Assembly: GCF_003994415.1 (NCBI RefSeq)
Contig: NZ_CP034689.1
Location: 2,418,001 to 2,482,000 of the forward strand
Length of the DNA: 64,000 nucleotides
Reading direction: 5' to 3'
Origin: Achromobacter spanius
Lineage (GTDB): Bacteria > Pseudomonadota > Gammaproteobacteria > Burkholderiales > Burkholderiaceae_B
The notes below the pieces were generated by a model. That model was not told where the DNA came from and ran no database searches. It saw nothing but the letters and a program-made list of their open reading frames with translations. Both the position numbers and the translations under genes were made by a program. This document shows positions 1 to 8,306 of this stretch, in pieces. Numbering within the stretch: the stretch's first letter is position 1; every line of letters starts with the position of its first letter.

Positions 1-559
1 CGCGGAAAGGCAGGCCATACATGTGCTGGGCCGAGACGCTGCCCAGCACGGGCGCATCCAGGTCGGGCCATTGCTGCTGCAAGGCCTGGACCTCTGCCGA
101 CAATTGCCGCCACGGTTTGTGCAGAGGCTTGGGCGTACCGCTTGATCCCGAGGTACACAGCACCAGGCCCACGGACGGGTCCAGGCTGGCGGGCGCCAGC
201 GGGGGATGGTCTTGCAGCTCGGCCAGCCGCCATTGTCGGGCAGGCGGCAGGGGCAAGTCGGCGTCGGTGAGCCATCCGGCAACTTCCGGGTCCAGCGCGG
301 CGCAGGTGGCGGGCTGCGCGTCGCCGGGAAGCACGGCGACGACGCCCGCGCGCCAGCAGGCGAAGAGAGCTACGGCCAGCGCCGCGGCGTCGTCGAACCA
401 CAGCGCCACTCGGCGCGGCGCGCGCGCCTGCAAGGCCGCGGCCACGCGCAGACTGGTTTGCGCGAAGGCGGCGCGCGCAAGCGGCGGGTCGTCGGCGATG
501 CACAGGTTGTCGGCGGTGTCCGACGGCAGCAGCAGGTGTTCCAGCGGTGTCCAGCGCAT
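1..559 (-). CDS. apeH: AMP-binding ligase of an aryl polyene cluster (partial, runs off left edge)
   Basis: The first 186 codons are visible and the rest lies left of the window. The A3 phosphate-binding loop of adenylate-forming enzymes is present as CTSGSSGTPKP, near residue 137, followed by a histidine/tryptophan-rich stretch. In aryl polyene clusters the equivalent enzyme activates the aromatic starter acid as an adenylate and loads it on the acyl carrier protein. That role is inferred from family and position. It starts three bases after the stop of the preceding membrane protein gene and is the last visible gene of a tightly spaced minus-strand operon. By gene order it corresponds to ApeH of the E. 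coli and Xenorhabdus clusters. Confidence 0.8.
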   Translation of the reverse strand, partial: MRWTPLEHLLLPSDTADNLCIADDPPLARAAFAQTSLRVAAALQARAPRRVALWFDDAAALAVALFACWRAGVVAVLPGDAQPATCAALDPEVAGWLTDADLPLPPARQWRLAELQDHPPLAPASLDPSVGLVLCTSGSSGTPKPLHKPWRQLSAEVQALQQQWPDLDAPVLGSVSAQHMYGLPFR

Positions 560-562
560 GGC

Positions 563-1111
563 TTAAACCGCCTTCGCGGCCGCTGGACGCAGCAGCCATT
601 CGCCTGCCATCAGCAGGCCCATCAAGCCATAGCTGATGGCGCCGTTATAGGCCATCCACCAGCTCCACGGCCCCCACGCCGCCAAACCCGCCGCGACCGC
701 GCCGTTCAAGGCGAAAAACACGCACCAGGCGCGCGTGACGTTGCGGGTATAGCGCACGCCTTCGGGTGGCAGGTTGGGGTGGCGCAGGCGCGCCAGCTGT
801 TCGACCACCGGGCGGCCCACGCGCAGGCTGGCGCCGAAGATGGCCAGCATCATCGCGTTGACCATCACGGGATACCAGCGCAGCCATGCCTCGGTATTGC
901 ACAGGGCAAGAATCAGGCAGAAGGTGACGGCAACGGCGGGCAGCAAGCGGCCGCCGGGCTGTCCGGCGCGCGCGGTGAGGCCGCGCAACAACCACAGCAC
1001 GGCCAGCGGCAAGGCCAGCCACGCGGGGCTGACCCGGCCCAGCGTCGCATGCACCACGAAGGGGTACGCCACGCCAGCTACGGCCAAACCGGCCGCCACG
1101 CCGCGCCTCAT
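563..1111 (-). CDS. Small integral membrane protein of the aryl polyene cluster (COG4648-like)
   Basis: A hydrophobic protein of 182 residues with about five or six predicted membrane segments and no catalytic motif that I recognise. It resembles the COG4648 membrane proteins that sit between the carrier proteins and the ligase in aryl polyene clusters (ApeG position). The ATG at 1111 overlaps the stop of the upstream carrier protein as ATGA, which favours this start over the ATG at 1135. The molecular role is unknown. Export or membrane anchoring of the pathway is only a guess. Confidence 0.7.
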   Translation of the reverse strand: MRRGVAAGLAVAGVAYPFVVHATLGRVSPAWLALPLAVLWLLRGLTARAGQPGGRLLPAVAVTFCLILALCNTEAWLRWYPVMVNAMMLAIFGASLRVGRPVVEQLARLRHPNLPPEGVRYTRNVTRAWCVFFALNGAVAAGLAAWGPWSWWMAYNGAISYGLMGLLMAGEWLLRPAAAKAV

Positions 1112-1362
1112 GCGTCGGGAGCCTGCTTTTGCCACATGGCCTGAACCACGTCCTCGACGGTGCGCACCGTGCGGAAGTCGTTCGCATCCAGCTTGCGGCC
1201 GGTCTGGCGGCGCACGTGGTCGATCAGGTCGATGGCGTCGATGCTGTCGATTTCCAGATCGGTGTACAGATGGGCCTCTGGCGTGACGCGCTCGGGTTCG
1301 ATCTCGAACAGTTCGACCAGCGCATCGCGCAACGTATTGAAGATGTCCTCGCGGGTATGCAT
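1108..1362 (-). CDS. apeF: Acyl carrier protein (second of two)
   Basis: An acidic carrier protein of 84 residues. The phosphopantetheine site is in the motif LEIDSIDAIDL, with the attachment serine at residue 40 of the chosen start. I chose ATG 1362 because GGAG lies seven bases upstream. ATG 1374, four codons further out, has no ribosome binding site. Two adjacent, dissimilar carrier proteins are a hallmark of aryl polyene clusters, where one carries the starter and growing chain. The PPTase at 3377 is the obvious candidate to activate it. The stop overlaps the next start as ATGA. Confidence 0.85.
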   Translation of the reverse strand: MHTREDIFNTLRDALVELFEIEPERVTPEAHLYTDLEIDSIDAIDLIDHVRRQTGRKLDANDFRTVRTVEDVVQAMWQKQAPDA

Positions 1363-1377
1363 CGTGGACTCCATGCG

Positions 1378-1638
1378 TCAGGCGCGCCGCTGGGCGGTGA
1401 CAAAGGCCGCCAGGCTGTTGATGCTGGTGAAATGCTCGCGCATGTTGCGCGTTTCAGGGTCGATGGCGATGCTGTAGCGCTTTTGCAGCGCCAGGCCCAG
1501 TTCCAGCGCATCGACCGAGTCCAGCCCCAGGCCGTCGCCGAAGAGTTGCGCGTCGGACGCGATGTCGTCGGGGCTGATGTCTTCCAGCCCCAGTGATTCG
1601 ATGACGAGCGTCTTGAGCTCAAGTTCCAGTTGGTTCAT
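1378..1638 (-). CDS. apeE: Acyl carrier protein (first of two)
   Basis: An acidic protein of 86 residues with the carrier motif GLGLDSVDALEL and the phosphopantetheine serine at residue 41. Length and helical pattern are typical of a freestanding type II carrier protein. Its ATG overlaps the acyltransferase stop as ATGA, so translation is probably coupled. It belongs to the aryl polyene operon and would tether intermediates for the condensing, reducing and dehydrating enzymes encoded left of this window. Assignment to ApeE rather than ApeF rests on order only. Confidence 0.85.
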   Translation of the reverse strand: MNQLELELKTLVIESLGLEDISPDDIASDAQLFGDGLGLDSVDALELGLALQKRYSIAIDPETRNMREHFTSINSLAAFVTAQRRA

Positions 1639-2480
1639 CCCGCTTCAACTCCGCTGCCACCCGCCGGGGTGGCTTGTTCGTTCATGACAGCACCGGCCGG
1701 CGCGCGCGCCAGCTCGGCTTCGAAATAGGCATGCAGCCAGGCATTCATCTTGCGTCCGGCGGCGGGCAGGGGGTGCGCGCTGCTCCAGACGGTGGGGTCG
1801 ATGTCTTCGCCCACCTGGATCACATAGCGCATCCGGCGCGCCGGAATTCGGTACCACGGTTCACCCTTGGTGAGGCTGCGCGGGTTCATCCGGATGACGA
1901 CAGGTGTGACGACGCGCGCCCCACGCAGTGCAATGGCGCAGGCGCCCCGGTGAAACTGCGGCAAGGCATCGGGGGGCGTGCGCGTGCCCTCCGGAAAGAC
2001 GATCAGGGTTTCGCCGTTGCGCAGCACATCGGCGGCGCGGTCGAACATGTCGAAGCTTTCGTCGTTCGTGATGTAGCCGGCGTTGGCGATGGGGCCGCGC
2101 GTGAATGGGTTGGTGGCCAGGCCGTGCTTGACGATGCAATTGGCGTTCTTGACATGGCCCACCAGGAAAACGACGTCTAGCAATGACGGGTGGTTGGCCA
2201 GAATCATCTGCCCGGGCTTGCCCAGGCGTTCAGCGCCCTTGAATTCCACCGTCAGGATGCCGACGCGGACCATGAACCGGATGAACAGGCGGAACGTGCC
2301 GTTCAGCGCCCAGCGCGCGCGGCGCTGGCGTTCCAGCTTGCCGCCCGGCAACAGGCGCTGGGGCGGAAAGACCAGCACGCGCAGCAGCACGCCGCCCAGG
2401 CCGAACATCGTGAACGCCATGCCGGTGGCCACCAGGCGCCAGAGCCAGAAGTCCTGGCGGGTTTGGGTAGGGCTAGTCAT
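1635..2480 (-). CDS. 1-acyl-glycerol-3-phosphate-type acyltransferase (LPLAT family)
   Basis: A protein of 281 residues with one N-terminal hydrophobic segment and the PlsC-type signatures NHPSLLD (the catalytic H-x4-D) and FPEGTRT. These define lysophospholipid acyltransferase-like enzymes. Aryl polyene clusters carry one or two of them, thought to move the polyene onto its membrane lipid anchor. That function is inferred. The ATG at 2480 overlaps the stop of the upstream condensing-enzyme gene as ATGA, so a longer frame reaching 2672 is not used. Confidence 0.82.
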   Translation of the reverse strand: MTSPTQTRQDFWLWRLVATGMAFTMFGLGGVLLRVLVFPPQRLLPGGKLERQRRARWALNGTFRLFIRFMVRVGILTVEFKGAERLGKPGQMILANHPSLLDVVFLVGHVKNANCIVKHGLATNPFTRGPIANAGYITNDESFDMFDRAADVLRNGETLIVFPEGTRTPPDALPQFHRGACAIALRGARVVTPVVIRMNPRSLTKGEPWYRIPARRMRYVIQVGEDIDPTVWSSAHPLPAAGRKMNAWLHAYFEAELARAPAGAVMNEQATPAGGSGVEAG

Positions 2481-3241
2481 GCGTTGCGGGTCCAGGTCCA
2501 GCGTCGAGCGCGATTCACATGCCCCCAGGAGGGCGTGCGCAGCGTCAGGTGGCGCAGCAGATTCAAGGGGTTTGGCCAGGCTTGCGATGCCTCGGCGGCG
2601 GGGGGCGCGATGGCATCGGTGGCAGGGCGCGGGTTTGGGCGGGCCGGCTCGGCCGCCATGGACAGCGTCCATTCAGTGCCCGCGCGCAGGTGAAAGGCGG
2701 CGGCGTAGGTGTAGGGCACGTCGTCGATCCACGGGGCGTAGGGGGCGGGCGGGCGCTCTTCGGCCAGCACCACCAGCACGTCGTCATGTCCCTGTTCCAA
2801 CAGCATGGCGCCTTCGATGAAAGCGTGTTCCAGGCCGTCGTCGTCCACGGAAATGGCGACCGATTCCGTGGTTTCGCGGCGTATGATCGACCACTGCGCG
2901 GCGATGGCGTTGTGCACGGACAGGCCGAACGCGGTGGGTGACAAGGGCTCATCCGCCGCCAAGGACTGCAGCAGGCCGAAATTGCGGCTGGTTTCACCGT
3001 GCCGCGAGGCGAACACCAGCGGCATCGCGGGGCGATCGGCGGCCAGCGGCCACGCGCACTCGAACACCGCGCGAGCCAATGGGCTGAGTCGGCGGCGTTG
3101 CATGGGCGGCAAAAAATCCAGGCGGGGCGCGCGAGGGCTATCCAGGGGGCAGTAAGGGTGTTGCGCCCAGTAATACCAGTCGTCGGGCGACTCCATTCCT
3201 TGCGTCCAACCTTGCCATTGCGCGATTGAAAACGTCAACAT
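2477..3241 (-). CDS. Truncated beta-ketoacyl synthase-like protein (chain length factor type)
   Basis: A protein of 254 residues matching the ketoacyl-synthase N-terminal-like family (Ketoacyl-synt_2). It is about half the length of a true ketosynthase and I see no Cys-His-His catalytic set. In aryl polyene systems a protein of this kind (ApeC) pairs with the active ketosynthase ApeO as chain length factor. That partner is not in the window. It is the first gene of the visible minus-strand operon and is divergent from the PPTase gene, with about 135 bases between the two starts. Confidence 0.75.
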   Translation of the reverse strand: MLTFSIAQWQGWTQGMESPDDWYYWAQHPYCPLDSPRAPRLDFLPPMQRRRLSPLARAVFECAWPLAADRPAMPLVFASRHGETSRNFGLLQSLAADEPLSPTAFGLSVHNAIAAQWSIIRRETTESVAISVDDDGLEHAFIEGAMLLEQGHDDVLVVLAEERPPAPYAPWIDDVPYTYAAAFHLRAGTEWTLSMAAEPARPNPRPATDAIAPPAAEASQAWPNPLNLLRHLTLRTPSWGHVNRARRWTWTRNA

Positions 3242-3334
3242 AGCGCGCGATTCTACTATGGCCAGTTGCGCGGACTTTGTTTTTAATGGTTACTTTGTCC
3301 TTGTCTATTAGCTACGGGGCAGGTTTACGGTACA

Positions 3335-3340
3335 TATAAT
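3335..3340 (+). promoter_or_regulatory. Candidate -10 box for the PPTase gene
   Basis: A perfect TATAAT lies here in the divergent intergenic region, without a convincing -35 hexamer 16-18 bases upstream. A transcript starting near 3347 would leave only about nine leader bases before GTG 3356 but a normal leader before ATG 3377. This supports the ATG as the PPTase start. Confidence 0.4.
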
Positions 3341-3376
3341 CGGTTACCTATTGCTGTGGATATTCAGGAACTATTC

Positions 3377-4015
3377 ATGTATTGGGCGGACAAAGGCGCC
3401 GCCGATCACTATCTAGTGGAGAACTTGTCCCTGGAGGACAGGGCGCGCGTGTCCGGGCGGACAGGCCCCAAAGCCCAGGAAGACTGGCGGGTCAGCCGCG
3501 CGCTCAAGCACGAGGTCAGGCGGACTGCCGCCCCTGGAGCGGTGATGTCGCTTAGCCACAGCGGCGGCCATGCCGTCTGCGCCAGCGCGCCAGCGGGATG
3601 GGCGCTGGGCGCCGACCTTGAAAGCCTGCGCCCGCGAGATTTTGCCCGGCTGGCGCAATGGGTATGTTCGCCGCAAGAGGCCGCCGCGCTGGCGGCGCTG
3701 ACGGGGCCGGCGCAAGGCCAACTCTTTTATCTGCTGTGGACGCTGAAAGAGGCCTTCATCAAGGCGGCGGCGCTGGATTTCCCTGCCGATATGGCCTTGT
3801 TCGGGCTGGACCCGGGTACAGACGGCCGATGGCGCTTGCGGGCGCCACCCGGTAATTGGCGCGCGTGCAGTTGGCGCCTGGGCAGCGCTTGGATGGCGTC
3901 GGTGGTCTGGCGGGGTCCCACTGACTACACAACGTATCCAACATGGCGCGGCGCCGTGGGTTGCGCATTGCCTGCGCTAACACTTGTTGGCGAATGGCTA
4001 CGCGACGCTGACTGA
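3377..4015 (+). CDS. 4'-phosphopantetheinyl transferase (Sfp/AcpT superfamily)
   Basis: A protein of 212 residues with the three family signatures: SLSHSGG, LGADLE (the metal-binding G-x-D motif) and WTLKEAFIKA (the W-x-x-KE-x-x-x-K motif). It transfers phosphopantetheine from coenzyme A to a carrier-protein serine. I chose ATG 3377, which is preceded by AGGAA at a seven-base spacing. GTG 3356 in the same frame has no ribosome binding site. Its divergent position next to two carrier-protein genes suggests that it activates the aryl polyene carrier proteins, though it could also serve other pathways. Confidence 0.88.
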   Translation: MYWADKGAADHYLVENLSLEDRARVSGRTGPKAQEDWRVSRALKHEVRRTAAPGAVMSLSHSGGHAVCASAPAGWALGADLESLRPRDFARLAQWVCSPQEAAALAALTGPAQGQLFYLLWTLKEAFIKAAALDFPADMALFGLDPGTDGRWRLRAPPGNWRACSWRLGSAWMASVVWRGPTDYTTYPTWRGAVGCALPALTLVGEWLRDAD

Positions 4016-4040
4016 CATTACAAACGTATGGATCTTCGTT

Positions 4041-4068
4041 TTGTCCTTCGGATTTAAAGATGTATTAT
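4041..4068 (+). promoter_or_regulatory. Putative hmp promoter
   Basis: A -35-like TTGTCC at 4041-4046 and a -10-like TATTAT at 4063-4068 are separated by 16 bases. The -10 box lies inside the NsrR-type palindrome, so repressor binding there would block RNA polymerase. Confidence 0.5.
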
Positions 4069-4079
4069 TAATGCATGTT
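4057..4079 (+). promoter_or_regulatory. NsrR-type operator upstream of hmp
   Basis: A 23-bp imperfect palindrome with arms AAGATGTAT and ATGCATGTT around a TATTA centre. The arms match at seven of nine positions and resemble the known NsrR consensus (AAGATGCAT-type half sites). It sits 38 bases upstream of hmp, and a clear nsrR gene follows hmp. Confidence 0.75.
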
Positions 4080-4117
4080 TAAAAAGCGATCCCCGATCGC
4101 CCTTCAAGGAGCAGCAG

Positions 4118-5335
4118 ATGTTGAGCCCCCAAGTCCGCGCGCTGGTCAAAGCCACGGCCCCCGTCCTCAAGACGCACGGCGTGGCGTTGACGCGCCATTT
4201 CTATGCGCGCATGTTCGAACACAACCCCGAGCTGAAGCAGGTTTTCAATCAGGGTCATCAGGCCGGCGGCCAGCAGCAGCACGCCTTGGCGGGCGCGGTG
4301 ACGGCGTATGCCGAACACATTGACGACCCGTCCGTGCTGGCGCCCGTGGTGACGCGCATCGTGCACAAGCACGTCAGCCTGGGCATCCGGCCCGAGCACT
4401 ACGCCATCGTGGGCAAGCATTTGCTGGCGTCCATCCGCGAAGTGCTGGGTGCGGACGCTACTGATGAACTGGTGGACGCCTGGGCCGCCGCCTACGGCCA
4501 GTTGGCCGATCTGCTGATTGCCGAAGAATCTCGCCTGTACGCGGAATCGGCCGCCAAGCCGGGCGGCTGGACGGGTTGGCGCGCGTTCCGCGTGGTGGGC
4601 AAGCAGCCGGAAAGCGCCGAGATCACGTCCTTCTACCTGGCGCCGTCCGATGGGGGCGCCGTGCCAGCGTATCGCCCGGGGCAGTACGTGTCGGTGCGCG
4701 TGTATGTGCCCGAGCTGGGCCTGATGCAGCCGCGCCAATACAGCTTGTCGGACGCGCCCGGCCAGGACCGCCTGCGCATTTCCGTCAAGCGCGAAGCGGC
4801 GGGGGCCGACACGCCGGCGGGGCGCGTGTCCAACGCCTTGCATGACCGCCTGCAAGAGGGCGGCGTGCTGGACGTAGCGCCGCCGCAGGGCGACTTCCAT
4901 TTGAAGGACGACAGCGATGCGCCCGTGGTGTTGGTTAGCGGCGGCGTGGGCCTGACCCCCATGGTGTCCATCCTGAATCACCTGGTCCGCGCCAACGACG
5001 AACGCCAGATCCGTTTTGTTCACGGCTGTCGCAACCGTTCGGTGCACGCCATGAAAGACCATGTGAACCAGATTGCGGCCGAGCGCGGCAACGTGCGCAA
5101 GGCGGTTTTCTACGAAGAGGTGGGCCACGGCGACCAGGCCGGGGTGGACTACGACCATCGCGGCCGCGTGGACCTGCGCGCCATCACGGACGACGCCATC
5201 GTGCCCGGCGCCGACTACTACCTGTGCGGGCCGGCGCCCTTCATGGCCGCGCAACGCGCTGCCTTGCTGGAGCTGGGCGTGGAGCCGGGCCGCATCCATG
5301 CCGAAGCGTTCGGCACCGGCGGCGCGCCCGCCTGA
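4118..5335 (+). CDS. hmp: Flavohemoprotein, nitric oxide dioxygenase
   Basis: A protein of 405 residues, the normal length. The N-terminal globin domain has distal Tyr29 and proximal His85. An FAD-binding domain follows with RQYSLSD, then an NAD(P)-binding domain with GGVGLTPM near residue 275. The enzyme converts nitric oxide and oxygen to nitrate in the cytoplasm using NAD(P)H. The start has AAGGAG about six bases upstream. The NsrR-type palindrome in front and the nsrR gene 55 bases downstream indicate derepression by nitric oxide. This fits the nitrate reductase genes elsewhere in the window. Confidence 0.95.
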   Translation: MLSPQVRALVKATAPVLKTHGVALTRHFYARMFEHNPELKQVFNQGHQAGGQQQHALAGAVTAYAEHIDDPSVLAPVVTRIVHKHVSLGIRPEHYAIVGKHLLASIREVLGADATDELVDAWAAAYGQLADLLIAEESRLYAESAAKPGGWTGWRAFRVVGKQPESAEITSFYLAPSDGGAVPAYRPGQYVSVRVYVPELGLMQPRQYSLSDAPGQDRLRISVKREAAGADTPAGRVSNALHDRLQEGGVLDVAPPQGDFHLKDDSDAPVVLVSGGVGLTPMVSILNHLVRANDERQIRFVHGCRNRSVHAMKDHVNQIAAERGNVRKAVFYEEVGHGDQAGVDYDHRGRVDLRAITDDAIVPGADYYLCGPAPFMAAQRAALLELGVEPGRIHAEAFGTGGAPA

Positions 5336-5390
5336 GCGGTGTATCCTGGCGGCCTGATATTCCCAGGCCGTCCAGGGCCCCAACCACGCC

Positions 5391-5828
5391 ATGCAACTGA
5401 CCCGATTCACCGACTTCGGCTTGCGCGTCCTGATGTACCTGACGCAATGCCGTGACCGGCCCGCCGCCGTGACCATCCCGGAGATCGCCGGGCGGTTCGA
5501 CGTGTCGCGCAATCACCTAGTCAAAGTGGTGCACTTCATGTCGCAGCGTGGCTGGGTCAGCACCGTGCGTGGCAAGGGCGGCGGCATGCGCCTGGCGCGC
5601 GAACCGTCCGCCTATCAGGTGGGCGACCTGATCCGCGAACTGGAACAGCAAGGGCCTTTGATCGACTGCCGCGAGCCGCCCTGTGCGCTGGACGGCGCCT
5701 GCCGGCTGGCGGGCGTGCTGGCGCAAACGCTGGCGGCGTTTTATGACGCGCTTAACGCCTACACCCTGGCCGATCTGGTGCGCGACCCCACCGCCGCCGC
5801 CATCATCAAGCTGCACCGCGCCGCCTGA
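5391..5828 (+). CDS. nsrR: Rrf2-family nitric oxide sensor/repressor NsrR
   Basis: A protein of 145 residues with an N-terminal Rrf2 winged helix-turn-helix. Three cysteines at 93, 98 and 104 have the C-x4-C-x5-C spacing that ligates the iron-sulfur cluster in NsrR. Nitric oxide damages the cluster and releases DNA, switching on hmp. It is the next gene after hmp in the same direction, 55 bases on, so it is probably co-transcribed and autoregulated through the operator at 4057-4079. IscR, the main alternative, has different cysteine spacing. Confidence 0.9.
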   Translation: MQLTRFTDFGLRVLMYLTQCRDRPAAVTIPEIAGRFDVSRNHLVKVVHFMSQRGWVSTVRGKGGGMRLAREPSAYQVGDLIRELEQQGPLIDCREPPCALDGACRLAGVLAQTLAAFYDALNAYTLADLVRDPTAAAIIKLHRAA

Positions 5829-5939
5829 ACTGAACCCAGGGCATGATGTTTTGTTATGGATGCTGCGGCGTTTGGCATTTGCCGGGCGGCCCGCGCGCGC
5901 TCCAGAATGGAGGCGTTCCCTGTTCTCTTGGATGAAGGC

Positions 5940-7187
5940 ATGCGCGTTTGCGTAATCGGTGCGGGCGTGGTCGGTGTGACGTCCGCCTATTTCATGGCGC
6001 GCCAGGGCCACGACGTGGTGCTGGTGGACAGCCAGGCGCGTCCGGCGGAAGTCTCCAGCTACGCCAACGGCGGCCAGCTCAGCTATAGCTATGTGGCCCC
6101 GCTGGCCGGCCCGGGCGTGCTGCCCAGCGTGCCCGGCTGGCTGCTGCGCCAGGATTCCCCGCTGCGCTTTCGGCCCCGGCTGGACCCCCATCAATGGCGT
6201 TGGTGCCTGCAATTTGCCCTGGCGTGCCGCGCGTCGGTCGCCAAGGCGTCCACCGCGCAATTGCTGGGCTTGTCCTACCTGAGCCGCGACGTCATGCACA
6301 CGTTGCTGGAACAGGAAAACCTGGATTTCGGCCACTTGAAAAACGGCAAGCTGATCGCCTATCGCAGCGCGGCCTTGCTGGACAAGGCGCGCGCGCTGGT
6401 GGCCTACCAGGCGGGCCATGGCGCCCAGCAGCAGGTGCTGGACGCCCCGCAGACCTTGGCGATGGAACCCGCGCTTGCCGCCATGGGCAGCAAGCTGGCC
6501 GGCGCCATCTACACCCCCAGCGAAGAAGCCGGCGACTGCCGCCAGTTCACCGAAGGCCTGTTCGACCGCCTGCAATTGCTGGGCAACGTGGAATGCGCGA
6601 TGTCCAACCCGGTAACCGGATTGCAGCGGGAGGGCCGCCGCATCGTGGCCGTGAACACGCGCAACGGCGATATCGGCGCCGACGCCATTGTGCTGGCCAC
6701 CGGCATCGGCACCCGCGCGCTGCTCAAGCCGCTGGGGCATGACGTGCCCTTGTATCCGCTGAAGGGCTACAGCCTGAGCGTGCCCTTGTCCGACGACGAC
6801 ACCGTGGCTCCGCGCATCAGCGTCACGGACTACGAACGCCGCATCGTCTATGCGCGCGTGGGCAAGGTGCTGCGCATTGCCGCCATGGTGGATATCGGCA
6901 GCGACAACGCCGATATTGATCCGGCGCGCGTGGCGCTGTTGAAGCAGCAGGTGCACGAGGCATTTCCGGGGCTGGACCTGTCCCAGGCCATTCCCTGGGC
7001 TGGCCTGCGTCCCGCCACGCCGACCAGCAAACCGCTGATTGGGCGCAGCCCCGCCGCCGACAACCTGTGGCTCAACATCGGCCAGGGGGCCTTGGGCTTT
7101 ACCTTGGCCTGCGGCAGCGCCGCGCTGTTGACGGCGCAGATGGCCGGCCTGGAATTGCCGCTGGACCCCGCGCCGTTCCGGCCTTGA
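5940..7187 (+). CDS. dadA: D-amino-acid dehydrogenase, DadA-like flavoprotein
   Basis: A protein of 415 residues that begins directly with the FAD-binding motif MRVCVIGAGVVGVTSA and matches the DadA start. The C-terminus carries the family pattern GQGALGFTLACGSA. DadA oxidises D-amino acids such as D-alanine to 2-oxo acids and passes electrons to the respiratory chain at the inner membrane. Upstream in-frame codons exist, but the family alignment favours 5940. No alanine racemase gene is adjacent. The next gene encodes another amino acid dehydrogenase that feeds the quinone pool. Confidence 0.85.
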   Translation: MRVCVIGAGVVGVTSAYFMARQGHDVVLVDSQARPAEVSSYANGGQLSYSYVAPLAGPGVLPSVPGWLLRQDSPLRFRPRLDPHQWRWCLQFALACRASVAKASTAQLLGLSYLSRDVMHTLLEQENLDFGHLKNGKLIAYRSAALLDKARALVAYQAGHGAQQQVLDAPQTLAMEPALAAMGSKLAGAIYTPSEEAGDCRQFTEGLFDRLQLLGNVECAMSNPVTGLQREGRRIVAVNTRNGDIGADAIVLATGIGTRALLKPLGHDVPLYPLKGYSLSVPLSDDDTVAPRISVTDYERRIVYARVGKVLRIAAMVDIGSDNADIDPARVALLKQQVHEAFPGLDLSQAIPWAGLRPATPTSKPLIGRSPAADNLWLNIGQGALGFTLACGSAALLTAQMAGLELPLDPAPFRP

Positions 7188-7270
7188 ATCCGGAAGGGTT
7201 CAAGATTCACGGGCGTTCAATACAAGCCCACGCCGCGCCGCCATAGTGTTGCTCTCTAGCGGGAGCATCC

Positions 7271-8266
7271 ATGAGCATTTTCCAAAGAACCACCATCGCG
7301 CTGGCGCGTAGCCCCGCGATGGGGCGCGCCATGCGGGCGGTGGCGGCGCGCACGTCGCTGGCGCAGCGCTTTGTGGGCGGGGCGGACGTGGACGCCGCCG
7401 TGCGCACCGCGCTGCGGCTGCGCGACACGCACGGCATCCGGGCATCGCTGTTCTATCTGGGCGAATACGTGGCCGATCCGGCCGCCATCGAGCACAACGT
7501 GTCGCAGGCCATCCGTGCGTGCGGCGCGCTGGGCGCGGCGGGCCTGGACGTGCATGTGTCGGTGGACCCCACCGCTATCGGCTACATGGCCAGCGATGCC
7601 CTGGGCGAGGCCAACGCGCGACGCATCAGCCAGGCGCTGCGGCTGGCGGCGGGGCCGGGGACGGCGCAGGCGGTGGGACAAGCGGCGGGCGCGGGGCGGA
7701 ACTGGATGGTGCTGGACATGGAAGATGCCGGCATCCGCGAACGCACCTGCGCCTTGCACCGCAGCTTGCTGGAAGCGGGGTTGCCCGCCGGCCTGACCTT
7801 GCAGGCGCGGCGGCGGCGCACGCCAGAAGACCTGGCCTGGGCAATCCGCCAGCACACGTCCTTGCGCCTGGTGAAGGGCGCGTTTCCCGAGCGCGCGCTG
7901 GACCACGCGGGCCGCGACCGCATCGACCACGCCTATCTGGACGCGGCCGCCATCATGCTGTCGCGCGAAGCCCGCGAGGCCGGTTTCTACCCCGTGTTCG
8001 GCACGCATGATGACCGCCTGGCCGGCGCCATCATGGCCTTGGCGCGCGAGCGCGGCTGGTCGCCCGACGCGTTTGAATTTGAAATGCTCTATGGCGTGCG
8101 GCCGGACTGGCAACTGGCGCTGCGCGGCTTGGGCTATAACGTCAGGGTTTATCTGCCCTTTGGCGGCGACTGGTGGCCCTACGCCATCCGCCGCGTGGGT
8201 GAAAATCCCGGCAATGCGTGGCTACTGGCCCGTTCGTTGAAGGCCGACGGCGGGTACTTCGGCTAA
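7271..8266 (+). CDS. Proline dehydrogenase (monofunctional)
   Basis: A protein of 331 residues forming a single PRODH barrel. It shows LVKGAFPE, FGTHDD, FEFEMLYGV and the C-terminal RVYLPFG...WWPYAIRRVGE substrate-binding helix. It oxidises proline to pyrroline-5-carboxylate with FAD and reduces quinone. The DNA-binding and P5C dehydrogenase domains of full PutA are absent, so another gene must supply the second step. GGGAG precedes the ATG. An AraC-type regulator starts 40 bases downstream and could control it. Confidence 0.9.
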   Translation: MSIFQRTTIALARSPAMGRAMRAVAARTSLAQRFVGGADVDAAVRTALRLRDTHGIRASLFYLGEYVADPAAIEHNVSQAIRACGALGAAGLDVHVSVDPTAIGYMASDALGEANARRISQALRLAAGPGTAQAVGQAAGAGRNWMVLDMEDAGIRERTCALHRSLLEAGLPAGLTLQARRRRTPEDLAWAIRQHTSLRLVKGAFPERALDHAGRDRIDHAYLDAAAIMLSREAREAGFYPVFGTHDDRLAGAIMALARERGWSPDAFEFEMLYGVRPDWQLALRGLGYNVRVYLPFGGDWWPYAIRRVGENPGNAWLLARSLKADGGYFG

Positions 8267-8306
8267 CGACCGTATTGCGTTCTTCCAGCGTTTTTTTGGC
8301 GATCCC

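Noticed and set aside
3356..3376. GTG start for the PPTase gene
   Set aside because: No ribosome binding site precedes it and the predicted transcript start is only about nine bases away. ATG 3377 has AGGAA at proper spacing.
4079..5512. Long minus-strand reading frame opposite hmp
   Set aside because: It covers the flavohemoprotein gene and the start of nsrR antisense, with no homologous features.
7183..7204. CTTGAA/TTCAAG inverted repeat after dadA as a terminator
   Set aside because: The stem is only six pairs and no T-run follows, so termination is not supported.
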